41,930 nt of DNA from Rhodoferax sp. (GTDB lineage Bacteria > Pseudomonadota > Gammaproteobacteria > Burkholderiales > Burkholderiaceae_C), in contig NZ_JAQURE010000029.1 in NCBI RefSeq assembly GCF_028715765.1, positions 1 to 41,930 on the forward strand, given 5' to 3'. Positions 7,840 through 15,351 of the stretch are shown here, piece by piece. The notes under the pieces were generated by a model. That model saw nothing but the letters and a program-made list of their open reading frames with translations, had not been told where the DNA came from and ran no database searches. A program made the translations under genes and the position numbers. The stretch's first letter is position 1. Each line of letters begins with the position of its first letter.

Positions 7840-9741
7840 TCAGTGCGCGCGTTGATCCCGTAAGCGGCTGACTTCTTGTGCAGTGACGGCATCCGCCTGA
7901 TTGCCCCACGCACTGCGGACATGGCTCAAAACTTGGGCAATCTCGTGGTCGGTCAGGGTCAGTACAAAGGGTGGCATGCCAAAGGGTTGGGGATGACCGG
8001 AAGTTACGGGGGAAAAACCACCATGCAGCACGGTTTGGATCAGGTTGGTGTGGTCTGCCATCAGTACCGCACGGTTGGCCATCAAGGCTGGGTAATCGCC
8101 CGGCTGACCTTGACCTTGGTTGCCATGGCAGGTGGCGCAGTGCATTTTGTAAATGGCAAGGCCTTCAGTGGAGGGGGGAAGGCTAACCGGCTGCTTGGGT
8201 GAAGGCGCTGTGGACACTGCCGCTGCTTGCGCAGGTTGGCTTAAGGTCTGTAAATAAACCAGCATGGCGTGCAGGTCTGCGTCATTCCAGTGTTGTGTGC
8301 TGCCTTGCACTACCAGTGCCATGGGGCCGCTGACGGTGGCTTGGGTTGATTGACCAGTTTTGAACAAGGTCAGCAGCTGAGAGGTTTGAGCTGAGTCTGT
8401 GCCCGCCTCGTTGGTATGTAGCAAAGAGGAGGCATACCAGTTTTGCACCGCCACCATGCCACCACTCAACGACTTGCTGTTTTGGCTGGCACCCAATGCA
8501 TTGCGTGGTGTGTGGCAGCTGGCGCAATGCCCCAAACTGTGCACCAGGTAAGCACCACGGTTCCAGGCGGCCGATTGGGTGGGCTCGGGCTTGAAAGTTT
8601 CAGGTTGAAAAAACAAGGTGCGCCATGCCCACAGCGCAGCTTGAGTACCCAAAGGCCAGCGCATTTCATGCGGGCGATTGGCAACTGCTTGGGCTGGCAC
8701 GGTTTGAAAGTACGCAAACAGGGCATCAGCGTCGGCACGCGTGACGCGCGTGAACTCGGTGTAGGGGAAGGCGGGGCTCAATAAACGCCCGTCTTTTGAT
8801 TTGCCGTGGTGCATGGCCTGCCAAAAGTCCTCGGCTTGCCAGGTGCCAAGTCCATAGGTAGGATCAGACGTCAAGTTGCTGCTGAAAGCCGTGCCAAAGG
8901 GTGTCTCAATGGCGCGCCCACCTGCATAAGGTTGGCCACCAGGGGCGGTATGGCAAGTTTGACAATTGCCAATTTGGGTCAGGTATTCGCCTTGTCTGGC
9001 TAAGCCTGTCAATGCCTTGGGTGCGGGGAGGGGGGCTGCGGAGGTGAAACTGCCGCAGTCCATTCTGATGATTCCGCTCGCCAGGGCAGGTAGAGCGGTC
9101 AAAGGTTCGCTGTTATTGGGCAAGGGTTGAGCCGCCAACCAGGCGGTGACTGCATTGATGTCTTGCGGGTTCAAGCGGCTGGCAATCAAGCTCATGCAGT
9201 CGGGCGCTTGGGCGTGCCGCTGGCCAGTGCGCCAGCCGCCAAGTTGTGCGTTCAGATAGTCACGGGGTAAGCCCAGCAAGCCAGGCACAAAAGGTGCCGC
9301 GCCAGTCAACGAGTTGCCGTGACATTGTTGACATGGGGGGATGTTTCGGCTGGCATCGCCTTGCGTTACCAGGGCATGGCCACGCGCCAGTTCGTTGCCG
9401 CTGGCCAGCGGCGCAATGGGTGCAACATAGGGCAGGTGCAGGTTTGAAAAATAGCTGGCCAAGTCCATCAAATACGCATCGGTGAGAGGTTCGAGCAAGG
9501 TGGCCATGGGGCTGTAGTGGCGTTTGCCATCTCGAATGTTGCGTAATTGGTTGTACAGGTAACCGACAGGCTTGCCGGCCAGGCGCGGGTAATAGCCATC
9601 TGGCCCGGCACGCCCCTGTGCACCGTGGCAATGGGTGCAAGCCTTGGTGCGCTTAGCCCAACGGTCGTCCAAAGCGGCATCAGCCGCCGCAGAAAAGTTG
9701 TGTCCGAGCACAATCCACAACAGCAAAATACGAATCAACAT
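7840..9741 (-). CDS. Penta-haem c-type cytochrome (c4-like plus AdhB-like fusion)
   Basis: Exported cytochrome of 633 residues with five CxxCH haem sites: CTHCH (35-39), CQQCH (137-141), CQTCH (260-264), CASCH (406-410) and CATCH (535-539). An N-terminal hydrophobic signal peptide (LIRILLLWIVL) puts it in the periplasm or on the inner membrane. Residues about 20-205 look like a di-haem cytochrome c4 (GRAGPDGYYPRLAGK, YLYNQL). Residues about 245-610 resemble the tri-haem cytochrome subunit of membrane alcohol/gluconate/sorbitol dehydrogenases (GEYLTQIGNCQTCHTAPGG, YAGGRAIETPFG, NRGAYLV). In that family the three haems pass electrons from a PQQ or flavin dehydrogenase to ubiquinone or a terminal oxidase. 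No dehydrogenase subunit is next to it. It is divergent from the TonB receptor gene across 147 bp. Confidence 0.85.
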   Translation of the reverse strand: MLIRILLLWIVLGHNFSAAADAALDDRWAKRTKACTHCHGAQGRAGPDGYYPRLAGKPVGYLYNQLRNIRDGKRHYSPMATLLEPLTDAYLMDLASYFSNLHLPYVAPIAPLASGNELARGHALVTQGDASRNIPPCQQCHGNSLTGAAPFVPGLLGLPRDYLNAQLGGWRTGQRHAQAPDCMSLIASRLNPQDINAVTAWLAAQPLPNNSEPLTALPALASGIIRMDCGSFTSAAPLPAPKALTGLARQGEYLTQIGNCQTCHTAPGGQPYAGGRAIETPFGTAFSSNLTSDPTYGLGTWQAEDFWQAMHHGKSKDGRLLSPAFPYTEFTRVTRADADALFAYFQTVPAQAVANRPHEMRWPLGTQAALWAWRTLFFQPETFKPEPTQSAAWNRGAYLVHSLGHCASCHTPRNALGASQNSKSLSGGMVAVQNWYASSLLHTNEAGTDSAQTSQLLTLFKTGQSTQATVSGPMALVVQGSTQHWNDADLHAMLVYLQTLSQPAQAAAVSTAPSPKQPVSLPPSTEGLAIYKMHCATCHGNQGQGQPGDYPALMANRAVLMADHTNLIQTVLHGGFSPVTSGHPQPFGMPPFVLTLTDHEIAQVLSHVRSAWGNQADAVTAQEVSRLRDQRAH

Positions 9742-9799
9742 GGGGCAGACTTTGTGAAGAAAATGATCAGACTACTTTACTTCTCTTTGCTCTGTGTCA

Positions 9800-9820
9800 T
9801 TGACAAACGGCATTTGTCAA
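9800..9820. promoter_or_regulatory. Operator-like inverted repeat in divergent promoter region
   Basis: Perfect 8-bp inverted repeat TTGACAAA-CGGCA-TTTGTCAA between the cytochrome gene and the TonB receptor gene. It lies 58 bp upstream of the cytochrome ATG and 68 bp upstream of the receptor ATG, so one bound regulator could act on both genes. Two smaller symmetric sites follow towards the receptor: GTTGG-N5-CCAAC (9833-9847) and ATCATT-T-AATGAT (9862-9874). No confident -35/-10 pair was found. Confidence 0.45.
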
Positions 9821-9888
9821 AACGCCCATGTGGTTGGGTTAGCCAACAGGCAAAATAGACCATCATTTAATGATTAAAGGTGTTTCAG

Positions 9889-11763
9889 ATGCGTTGTTGG
9901 GTTCTGTGTTTGTCTGGACTTTTGTGTCACACCCTGGCTGGGGCGCAGTCGGCGCAGGCTTTGTCTGAAAGCGACTACTTCCAAGATATGCCGATTGTGC
10001 TGTCTGTGTCACGTTTGCCACAGCGCTTGGATGAAACACCTGGCGCGGTCACCGTGCTGGATCGAGACTTTATTTTGCAAACGGGTGCGCGCGATGTGAC
10101 GGATGTGCTGCGCTGGGTGCCAGGCTTTCAGGTCAGCAGTACTTTTGAGACAGTGGCTCCATTGGCCAGTTACCACGGGGGGTTTGATGGGTATTCCAAC
10201 CGGATGCAGATTCTGGTGGATGGCCGTTCGGTTTACTCGCCCTTTTTCATTGGCAGTGGGGGTGCCGGGTTGCAAACTGTGGCGCTGCAAGACATTGACC
10301 GCATTGAGGTGCTGCGCGGCTCTAACTCCGCCAGCTATGGTGCACGCGCCCTGTTGGGTGTGGTCAACATTGTCACCCGGCACTCGCAAGACACCTTGGG
10401 GCCGAAGTTCAACCTGACCCAGGGGGAGAACGGTGTCAAAGACACCCAAGCAAGCTTTGGCTGGACATTTGCCACTGGCACAGTTCGTTTAGGACTTGAC
10501 CAGCGTGCGGATGACGGTCTACTGGGTGCCAACGGGAAAAATCAGATTGATCGGTTTAATCTGCGGGCAGATTTCTCAACCGATGCGCACACTGAATGGC
10601 AGTTCAGGCTGGGACAAACTTCGCTGGCTTCAGGCAAGGGGCAGCTGGGTTCGATTGAAGAGCGTCCCACGCAATTGGATACGCAATATGTGCAGCTGGA
10701 TTGGCGCAGAAATTTGAATGTTGACAGTGACCTCGCGGTCAGTATTTCTCATACACAAGAGGCTTATGTAGACAATATCATTGGCTACAAGCTCAACTAC
10801 GATGGTATTTCAGTGAACAACAACCTGGCTGTAACGCACACGATAAGGCTCAGTGCCAATCATCGGGTGGTATGGGGTGGAGAGTTTCGTAGCGAAGCCA
10901 TTGAGTCTGCGTCTTTTTACAGCCAAGCTAACCCGCTTGTCACGGAGTATTCACGCCTGTTTGGCAATCTGGAATGGCGTTTGGGGCCAAACTGGCTGCT
11001 TAACGCGGGTGCACTGGCCGAACACAGCAGCGTGACGGGTGACTCTGTGGCGCCACGTGTCATGCTCAACTGGCACGCAGCACCTGGCCATACCTTTCGT
11101 TTTGGGGTGTCCAATGCCTATCGCCCCCCGAGCACGTTTGAAAAATCTGCCAATTTGTATGTGCTTGGCATGCCCTACATTCAATCCAGTGGTCAGGTGG
11201 TACCAGAGAGCTTGAATGCCACTGAGCTGGGTTATTTGATGGATGTGCCAAAACTTGGCTTGAGCGGCGACTTGCGGGTGTTTCGTGAGCAATTGGGTGG
11301 TTTTATTCGCCAGCTCAATGGTGGCCCTGTGCGTGACTACGTCAACGATGAAAACTTTGCCATTGAAGGCTGGGAATATCAGCTGAAATGGCACCCCTGG
11401 GCTGGCACGCAGTTGATGTGGAGCCAAACGTACACTGACATTGGTTCTGTAAGTGTCGGGGGGACGCCCTATGCGGCTCCCAAACTGGCAAGCACTTTGG
11501 TTTTGCGGCAAAGGTTTGCCAGTGGTCTTGATGTGAGTTTGATGCATTTGGACAGCGGAACCGCAAAACTGCATGGCTCAGGTAACGGCAACTTGATGGC
11601 CATGACGCGCACTGACCTGCGCTTTGGCTGGCCACTGCGATGGGGCAAACATGCAGGTGAATTGGCGTTGACTCTTCAAAATTTGGGTCTGCCCTACGCA
11701 GATTACGACCCCGGATTTTTTTTCCGTAAGCGTGCGTTGCTGACATTGCGGCTGGATCATTGA
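9889..11763 (+). CDS. TonB-dependent outer-membrane receptor
   Basis: Outer-membrane beta-barrel receptor of 624 residues. A signal peptide is followed by a plug domain (about 35-160: PQRLDETPGAVTVLD, GARDVTDVLRWVPGF, ILVDGRSVY, DIDRIEVLRGSNSASYGARALLGVVNIVT) and then a barrel of alternating amphipathic strands. There is no N-terminal STN signalling extension, so FecA-type sigma/anti-sigma signalling is unlikely. A canonical TonB box is not obvious; PIVLSVSRLPQ just before the plug is the best candidate. The barrel ends with LRLDH instead of the usual terminal aromatic residue. The start is the ATG at 9889 with AAAGG 8 nt upstream; a GTG at 9880 is less likely. The substrate is unknown. The next gene starts 1 nt after its stop codon, indicating an operon with the periplasmic protein and kinase. 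Confidence 0.85.
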   Translation: MRCWVLCLSGLLCHTLAGAQSAQALSESDYFQDMPIVLSVSRLPQRLDETPGAVTVLDRDFILQTGARDVTDVLRWVPGFQVSSTFETVAPLASYHGGFDGYSNRMQILVDGRSVYSPFFIGSGGAGLQTVALQDIDRIEVLRGSNSASYGARALLGVVNIVTRHSQDTLGPKFNLTQGENGVKDTQASFGWTFATGTVRLGLDQRADDGLLGANGKNQIDRFNLRADFSTDAHTEWQFRLGQTSLASGKGQLGSIEERPTQLDTQYVQLDWRRNLNVDSDLAVSISHTQEAYVDNIIGYKLNYDGISVNNNLAVTHTIRLSANHRVVWGGEFRSEAIESASFYSQANPLVTEYSRLFGNLEWRLGPNWLLNAGALAEHSSVTGDSVAPRVMLNWHAAPGHTFRFGVSNAYRPPSTFEKSANLYVLGMPYIQSSGQVVPESLNATELGYLMDVPKLGLSGDLRVFREQLGGFIRQLNGGPVRDYVNDENFAIEGWEYQLKWHPWAGTQLMWSQTYTDIGSVSVGGTPYAAPKLASTLVLRQRFASGLDVSLMHLDSGTAKLHGSGNGNLMAMTRTDLRFGWPLRWGKHAGELALTLQNLGLPYADYDPGFFFRKRALLTLRLDH

Positions 11764-11764
11764 G

Positions 11765-12715
11765 TTGAGCTTTCTGCGCATTTCCAGGCGCTATGCGCTC
11801 AGCTTAGTGCTTGGTCAGCTGAGTACCTTGACGCTGTCTGGCACCCTGCTGGTCAAGAAGCTGGTGATTGTCAGCAGTGACAGCACCGCGGCGTTCAAGG
11901 AAACAGAGCAAAAGTTGATTTCCGAACTGAAGGCGGGAGGGGTGTCGGCGCAAGACATTGGAATGTCCTCAGTAGCGTCGTTTTCACCAATATCTGTGGC
12001 CGTGGAAAGTACAACTTTGTACATCACGCTTGGTGTCAAAGCGACAGAGGCCTTGGCTAAAACCAATGCCAATGTTTTGTCTGTGCTGATTCCCCGCAGC
12101 AGCTTTGAGCGCATCTTGAGTCGCACTGAGCGAAAACCTTCAAGAAGCTTTTCTGCTATTTATTTAGATCAAAGTTTGAGTCGGCAATTGGCTTTGATTC
12201 GATTGGCCTTGCCCCAGGCCAAGCGCATTGGCGTCCTTTGGGGGGCTGACTCATGGGCAAAAGCACCAGCGTTGCGCACTGCGGCTGCAGCGCAAGGGTT
12301 TATGCTAGCCGAGGCGGGCTTGTCTGACCCGCAGAACATGTTTGCTGAATTGCAACAAGTACTGAACGATTGCGATGTTTTCTTGGCGGTGGCAGACCCC
12401 AATGTGTTTAACAGCAACACCATTCAAAATTTGCTTTTAACCACCTTTCGTGCCCGGGTACCGGTGGTGGCGTTTTCACCTGCTTATGTGCAAGCCGGGG
12501 CTTTGTTGGCTTTGCATGCGTCGCCACAACACATTGGCGCCCAAGCCGCGGCTGTTGCGTTGCAAGCTTTGTCGGGCAAAGGCATGCCAGAGCACCCCTT
12601 GGAATCGAACGATTTTGAGGTCAGTATCAATGCGCATGTGGCACGTTCATTAAACCTTAGTTTGGATGCAAAAGCTTTGCGCGCAGAGGTGCGGCGTTGG
12701 GAGGGCTTGCCATGA
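11765..12715 (+). CDS. Periplasmic ABC_sub_bind-type substrate-binding protein
   Basis: 316 residues, with an N-terminal hydrophobic export signal (about 8-30, after RISRRY) and a two-lobe periplasmic-binding fold resembling the ABC_sub_bind (DUF534/TrpX-like) family. Recognisable blocks are KKLVIVSSDSTAAF, the LALIRLALPQAKRIGVLWG segment joining the lobes, and VFLAVADPNVFN with PVVAFSPAYVQAGALLAL in lobe 2. No permease or ATPase gene accompanies it, and its stop overlaps the start of a membrane hybrid kinase by 4 nt (ATGA), so it is better read as a ligand-sensing partner of that kinase than as a transport component. That role is inference. The start is a TTG two bases after the receptor stop; no ATG is available before the first lobe. 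Confidence 0.75.
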   Translation: MSFLRISRRYALSLVLGQLSTLTLSGTLLVKKLVIVSSDSTAAFKETEQKLISELKAGGVSAQDIGMSSVASFSPISVAVESTTLYITLGVKATEALAKTNANVLSVLIPRSSFERILSRTERKPSRSFSAIYLDQSLSRQLALIRLALPQAKRIGVLWGADSWAKAPALRTAAAAQGFMLAEAGLSDPQNMFAELQQVLNDCDVFLAVADPNVFNSNTIQNLLLTTFRARVPVVAFSPAYVQAGALLALHASPQHIGAQAAAVALQALSGKGMPEHPLESNDFEVSINAHVARSLNLSLDAKALRAEVRRWEGLP

Positions 12716-14667
12716 AGCCGCTTGACATTCGCCAACGCATGTTGGTGGCCGCCTTGTTGCCGGTGATGCTGGTCAGTGTGTTGCTGAGTGTGGTGTTTTT
12801 GGTGGCGAGGTTTGATGACATGCAAGAGTCTTACCTTCAGCGCACTCGGTCAATCACCCGACAGTTGGCACTGGCCAGTGAGTATGGGTTGTTTTCAGCC
12901 AACCAAACCCAGCTTCAATCGGTGATGCAAGGCGCCATGCGTGAGCAAGATGTGCGTTGGGCAGCTGTGTTGGACAAGGATGGCCGCATTTTGGCCAGTG
13001 CTGGAGATCAAGCTGACATTTCTTTCACGTCCGTGAGTGCCGTTGAAACCGAAAAATACGATGCCCAGCGGCAGCTTGATGTGTTGGCGCAACCCGTGTT
13101 CGCCAGTGGCCTCAAGCTTGATGATTTGTACAACGACGCAGCCCTGCCGCCCGATGGCTTACCGGTGCAACTGGGGCAAGTGGTGGTGAAGTTCTCGCGC
13201 CAAACGGTCAGTGAGCGCAAACAGCACATGCTGCTGTTGGGTGGTTTGATCAGTTTTGCTGGTCTGGTGTTTGGCTTGTTGTTGGCAGCGCGCTTGAGTC
13301 AGGGTGTCATTCGCCCCATTTTGCGTGTCACACAGCTGATTGAGCGCATTGGACGTGGAGATTTCTCTGCTGCCTCTGACTTGAATCAAGTGGCTGTCTC
13401 GGCCTCAGACCCGTTGCGAGATTTGCAAGAAAACTTGCGTCAAATGGCCGAGCGGTTGAGTTTTGCCCGTGAAGACCTGGAGCACCAAGTGGCTGTCGCT
13501 ACGCATGCATTGCGTGAGAAAAAAGAGGAGGCAGAGCTTGCCACGCAAGCCAAATCTCGGTTTTTGGCTGCAGCCAGTCACGATCTGCGTCAGCCAACGC
13601 ATGCCTTGGGTATGTTTGTATCGCGCCTGGCTCAATTGCCGCATGACACCCAAACGCGTGAATTGATTGGCAGTCTAGATGCGTCGGTGCGAGCCATGCA
13701 AAACCTGCTGGATGGTTTGTTGGATATTTCGCGCTTGGAAGCCCAGGCGGTGCAGGTCAAACTGGCACCCTTGCCTTTGGCTGGTTTGTTAAACCAACTG
13801 CAACATGATTTGCAGCAGTCGGCCATTCAAAAGAGCTTGCGTTTGCGTATTCGCACCAGTCCGGTCTGGGTGTTGAGTGACGCCGTACTGCTCTACCGCA
13901 TTTTGTTGAATTTGGTGAGTAATGCACTGCGTTACACCGATCAGGGCGGGGTGTTGGTGGCTTGCCGATGGCTGCCAGGCGGCGAAACGGTGCAGCTTCA
14001 AGTGTGGGACAGCGGCGTAGGGATTGCGCCAGAGCATCAAACAGAGGTGTTCAAAGAATTTTTTCAAGTGGCCAACTCCGCACGTGAACGCCACAAAGGC
14101 TTGGGCCTGGGGTTGAGCATTGTCAAGCGCACGGCGGATTTGTTAGGCGTGCCAGTGACTTTGACTTCCCGGTTGGGCATGGGCACGCGTTTTACTTTGA
14201 CGCTGCCGGTGGTCAACCCCAACATGCTGGCTGAGACTATTGAGCCGGCAGAGCTTGCCGTGCCCAATGTGCCAGAGTCTGGTGAAATTTTGGTGATTGA
14301 AGACGACGTGCTGGTCCGTGCCGCCTTGTCTGGTTTGCTTTCAGGCTGGGGTTTTACGGTGCATCAAGCGCAAAGCCTGAAAGACGCACAGATGCTGCTT
14401 CAAGAGCATCTCAAACCGGCTCTCATTTTGAGTGATTACCGCTTGTTGGATGGCGAAAACGGCATCGAGGTGGTGCAAGCCCTGCGCGCCCAACTGGGCA
14501 ACCAAGTGCCTGCTTGTTTGATGAGTGGCGACACAGATGCCGGGCTGATGTTGGCGGCCAAGGCGGCAGGACTGACATTGCTGCACAAACCAGTGCGTCC
14601 GGCCAAGTTGCGTTCCCTCTTGCGGCGACTGTTGAGCCATCAACCCATTGAAGAAGACTTGCGATAA
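12712..14667 (+). CDS. Membrane hybrid sensor histidine kinase with receiver domain
   Basis: 651 residues from the ATG at 12712, which has GGAGG 8 nt upstream and overlaps the previous stop (ATGA). Order: TM1 (about 10-33), a periplasmic sensor region of about 135 residues, TM2 (about 173-195), HAMP (about 196-250), coiled coil, HisKA with H290 in RFLAAASHDLRQPTHALG, HATPase_c (NLVSNALRY, DSGVGI, GLGLGLSIV), and a C-terminal receiver domain with phospho-acceptor D575 (LSDYRL). The HisKA sequence type is that of PAS/hybrid kinases that partner with NarL-type regulators. The periplasmic loop is the likely docking site for the upstream binding protein. Its 3' end overlaps the convergent response-regulator gene by 28 bp. 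Confidence 0.85.
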   Translation: MKPLDIRQRMLVAALLPVMLVSVLLSVVFLVARFDDMQESYLQRTRSITRQLALASEYGLFSANQTQLQSVMQGAMREQDVRWAAVLDKDGRILASAGDQADISFTSVSAVETEKYDAQRQLDVLAQPVFASGLKLDDLYNDAALPPDGLPVQLGQVVVKFSRQTVSERKQHMLLLGGLISFAGLVFGLLLAARLSQGVIRPILRVTQLIERIGRGDFSAASDLNQVAVSASDPLRDLQENLRQMAERLSFAREDLEHQVAVATHALREKKEEAELATQAKSRFLAAASHDLRQPTHALGMFVSRLAQLPHDTQTRELIGSLDASVRAMQNLLDGLLDISRLEAQAVQVKLAPLPLAGLLNQLQHDLQQSAIQKSLRLRIRTSPVWVLSDAVLLYRILLNLVSNALRYTDQGGVLVACRWLPGGETVQLQVWDSGVGIAPEHQTEVFKEFFQVANSARERHKGLGLGLSIVKRTADLLGVPVTLTSRLGMGTRFTLTLPVVNPNMLAETIEPAELAVPNVPESGEILVIEDDVLVRAALSGLLSGWGFTVHQAQSLKDAQMLLQEHLKPALILSDYRLLDGENGIEVVQALRAQLGNQVPACLMSGDTDAGLMLAAKAAGLTLLHKPVRPAKLRSLLRRLLSHQPIEEDLR

Positions 14668-15296
14668 CCCCACCGGGTGGCCTCTGTGGCAGCCTGGGTG
14701 CGTGTTTTGGCGTTGAAGGCACGCATGATGGTGGTGACATGGGTTTTGACGGTTTCCTCACCCACAAACAGTTTGTTCGCTATTTCGCGGTTGGTAAAGC
14801 CATCGAGCAACAGTTGCAACACTTCCAACTGTCTGGGGCTGAAGACGGGTGTTTGCCTGGGTTTGGGGGCGCCAGATAGCCCCATGTCATCATGAAACGC
14901 CGAAAAACAACTGGGCTCATAAATCTCGCCGTTCAAGACTTGTCGCAGTGCGCAAAGCAACTCCTCGCTGCGACCAGACTTGGTCACGAAGCCAGACGCA
15001 CCCATTGCCAAGGCTTGTTGCATGATGCTGGGATTGGCCGAACCAGAGAGGATGACGATGGGGAGTTCAGGGTGTTTTTTACCCAGCACAGCCAAGGCTG
15101 CCAACCCGGTCATATCTGGCAGTTGGTAATCAAGCAGCACCAAATCCAAATCTGGATGGGTGTTGACCATGGCAAAAGCCGATGCGCAATTGGCAGCTTG
15201 CAGCACCTCCGTGGGCTCATCTGGGGTGAGTCCCTTGAGCACTTGGCACAAGCCTTCTCGTACCAGTGCGTGATCGTCTACCATCAGGATTTTCAA
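14640..15296 (-). CDS. NarL/LuxR-type response regulator
   Basis: 218-residue regulator: receiver domain (1-125) with D7-D8 and phospho-acceptor D56 (LVLLDYQLPD), then a LuxR helix-turn-helix (SPRQLEVLQLLLDGFTNREIA, VGEETVKTHV). It is encoded convergently to the hybrid kinase and overlaps its last codons by 28 bp, so it is the probable output of that kinase. The start is the TTG at 15296, giving the standard MKILMVDDHALVREGL opening; a downstream ATG (15284) would remove the first beta strand. TTAGGG about 8 nt upstream is a weak ribosome-binding site. Target promoters are unknown; the symmetric sites between the cytochrome and TonB receptor genes are candidates. Confidence 0.82.
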   Translation of the reverse strand: MKILMVDDHALVREGLCQVLKGLTPDEPTEVLQAANCASAFAMVNTHPDLDLVLLDYQLPDMTGLAALAVLGKKHPELPIVILSGSANPSIMQQALAMGASGFVTKSGRSEELLCALRQVLNGEIYEPSCFSAFHDDMGLSGAPKPRQTPVFSPRQLEVLQLLLDGFTNREIANKLFVGEETVKTHVTTIMRAFNAKTRTQAATEATRWGYRKSSSMG

Positions 15297-15351
15297 AATA
15301 TCAGCCCTAAGGTCTTCTTACAATTCATCCTCAACATATTACTAGAAGCCC

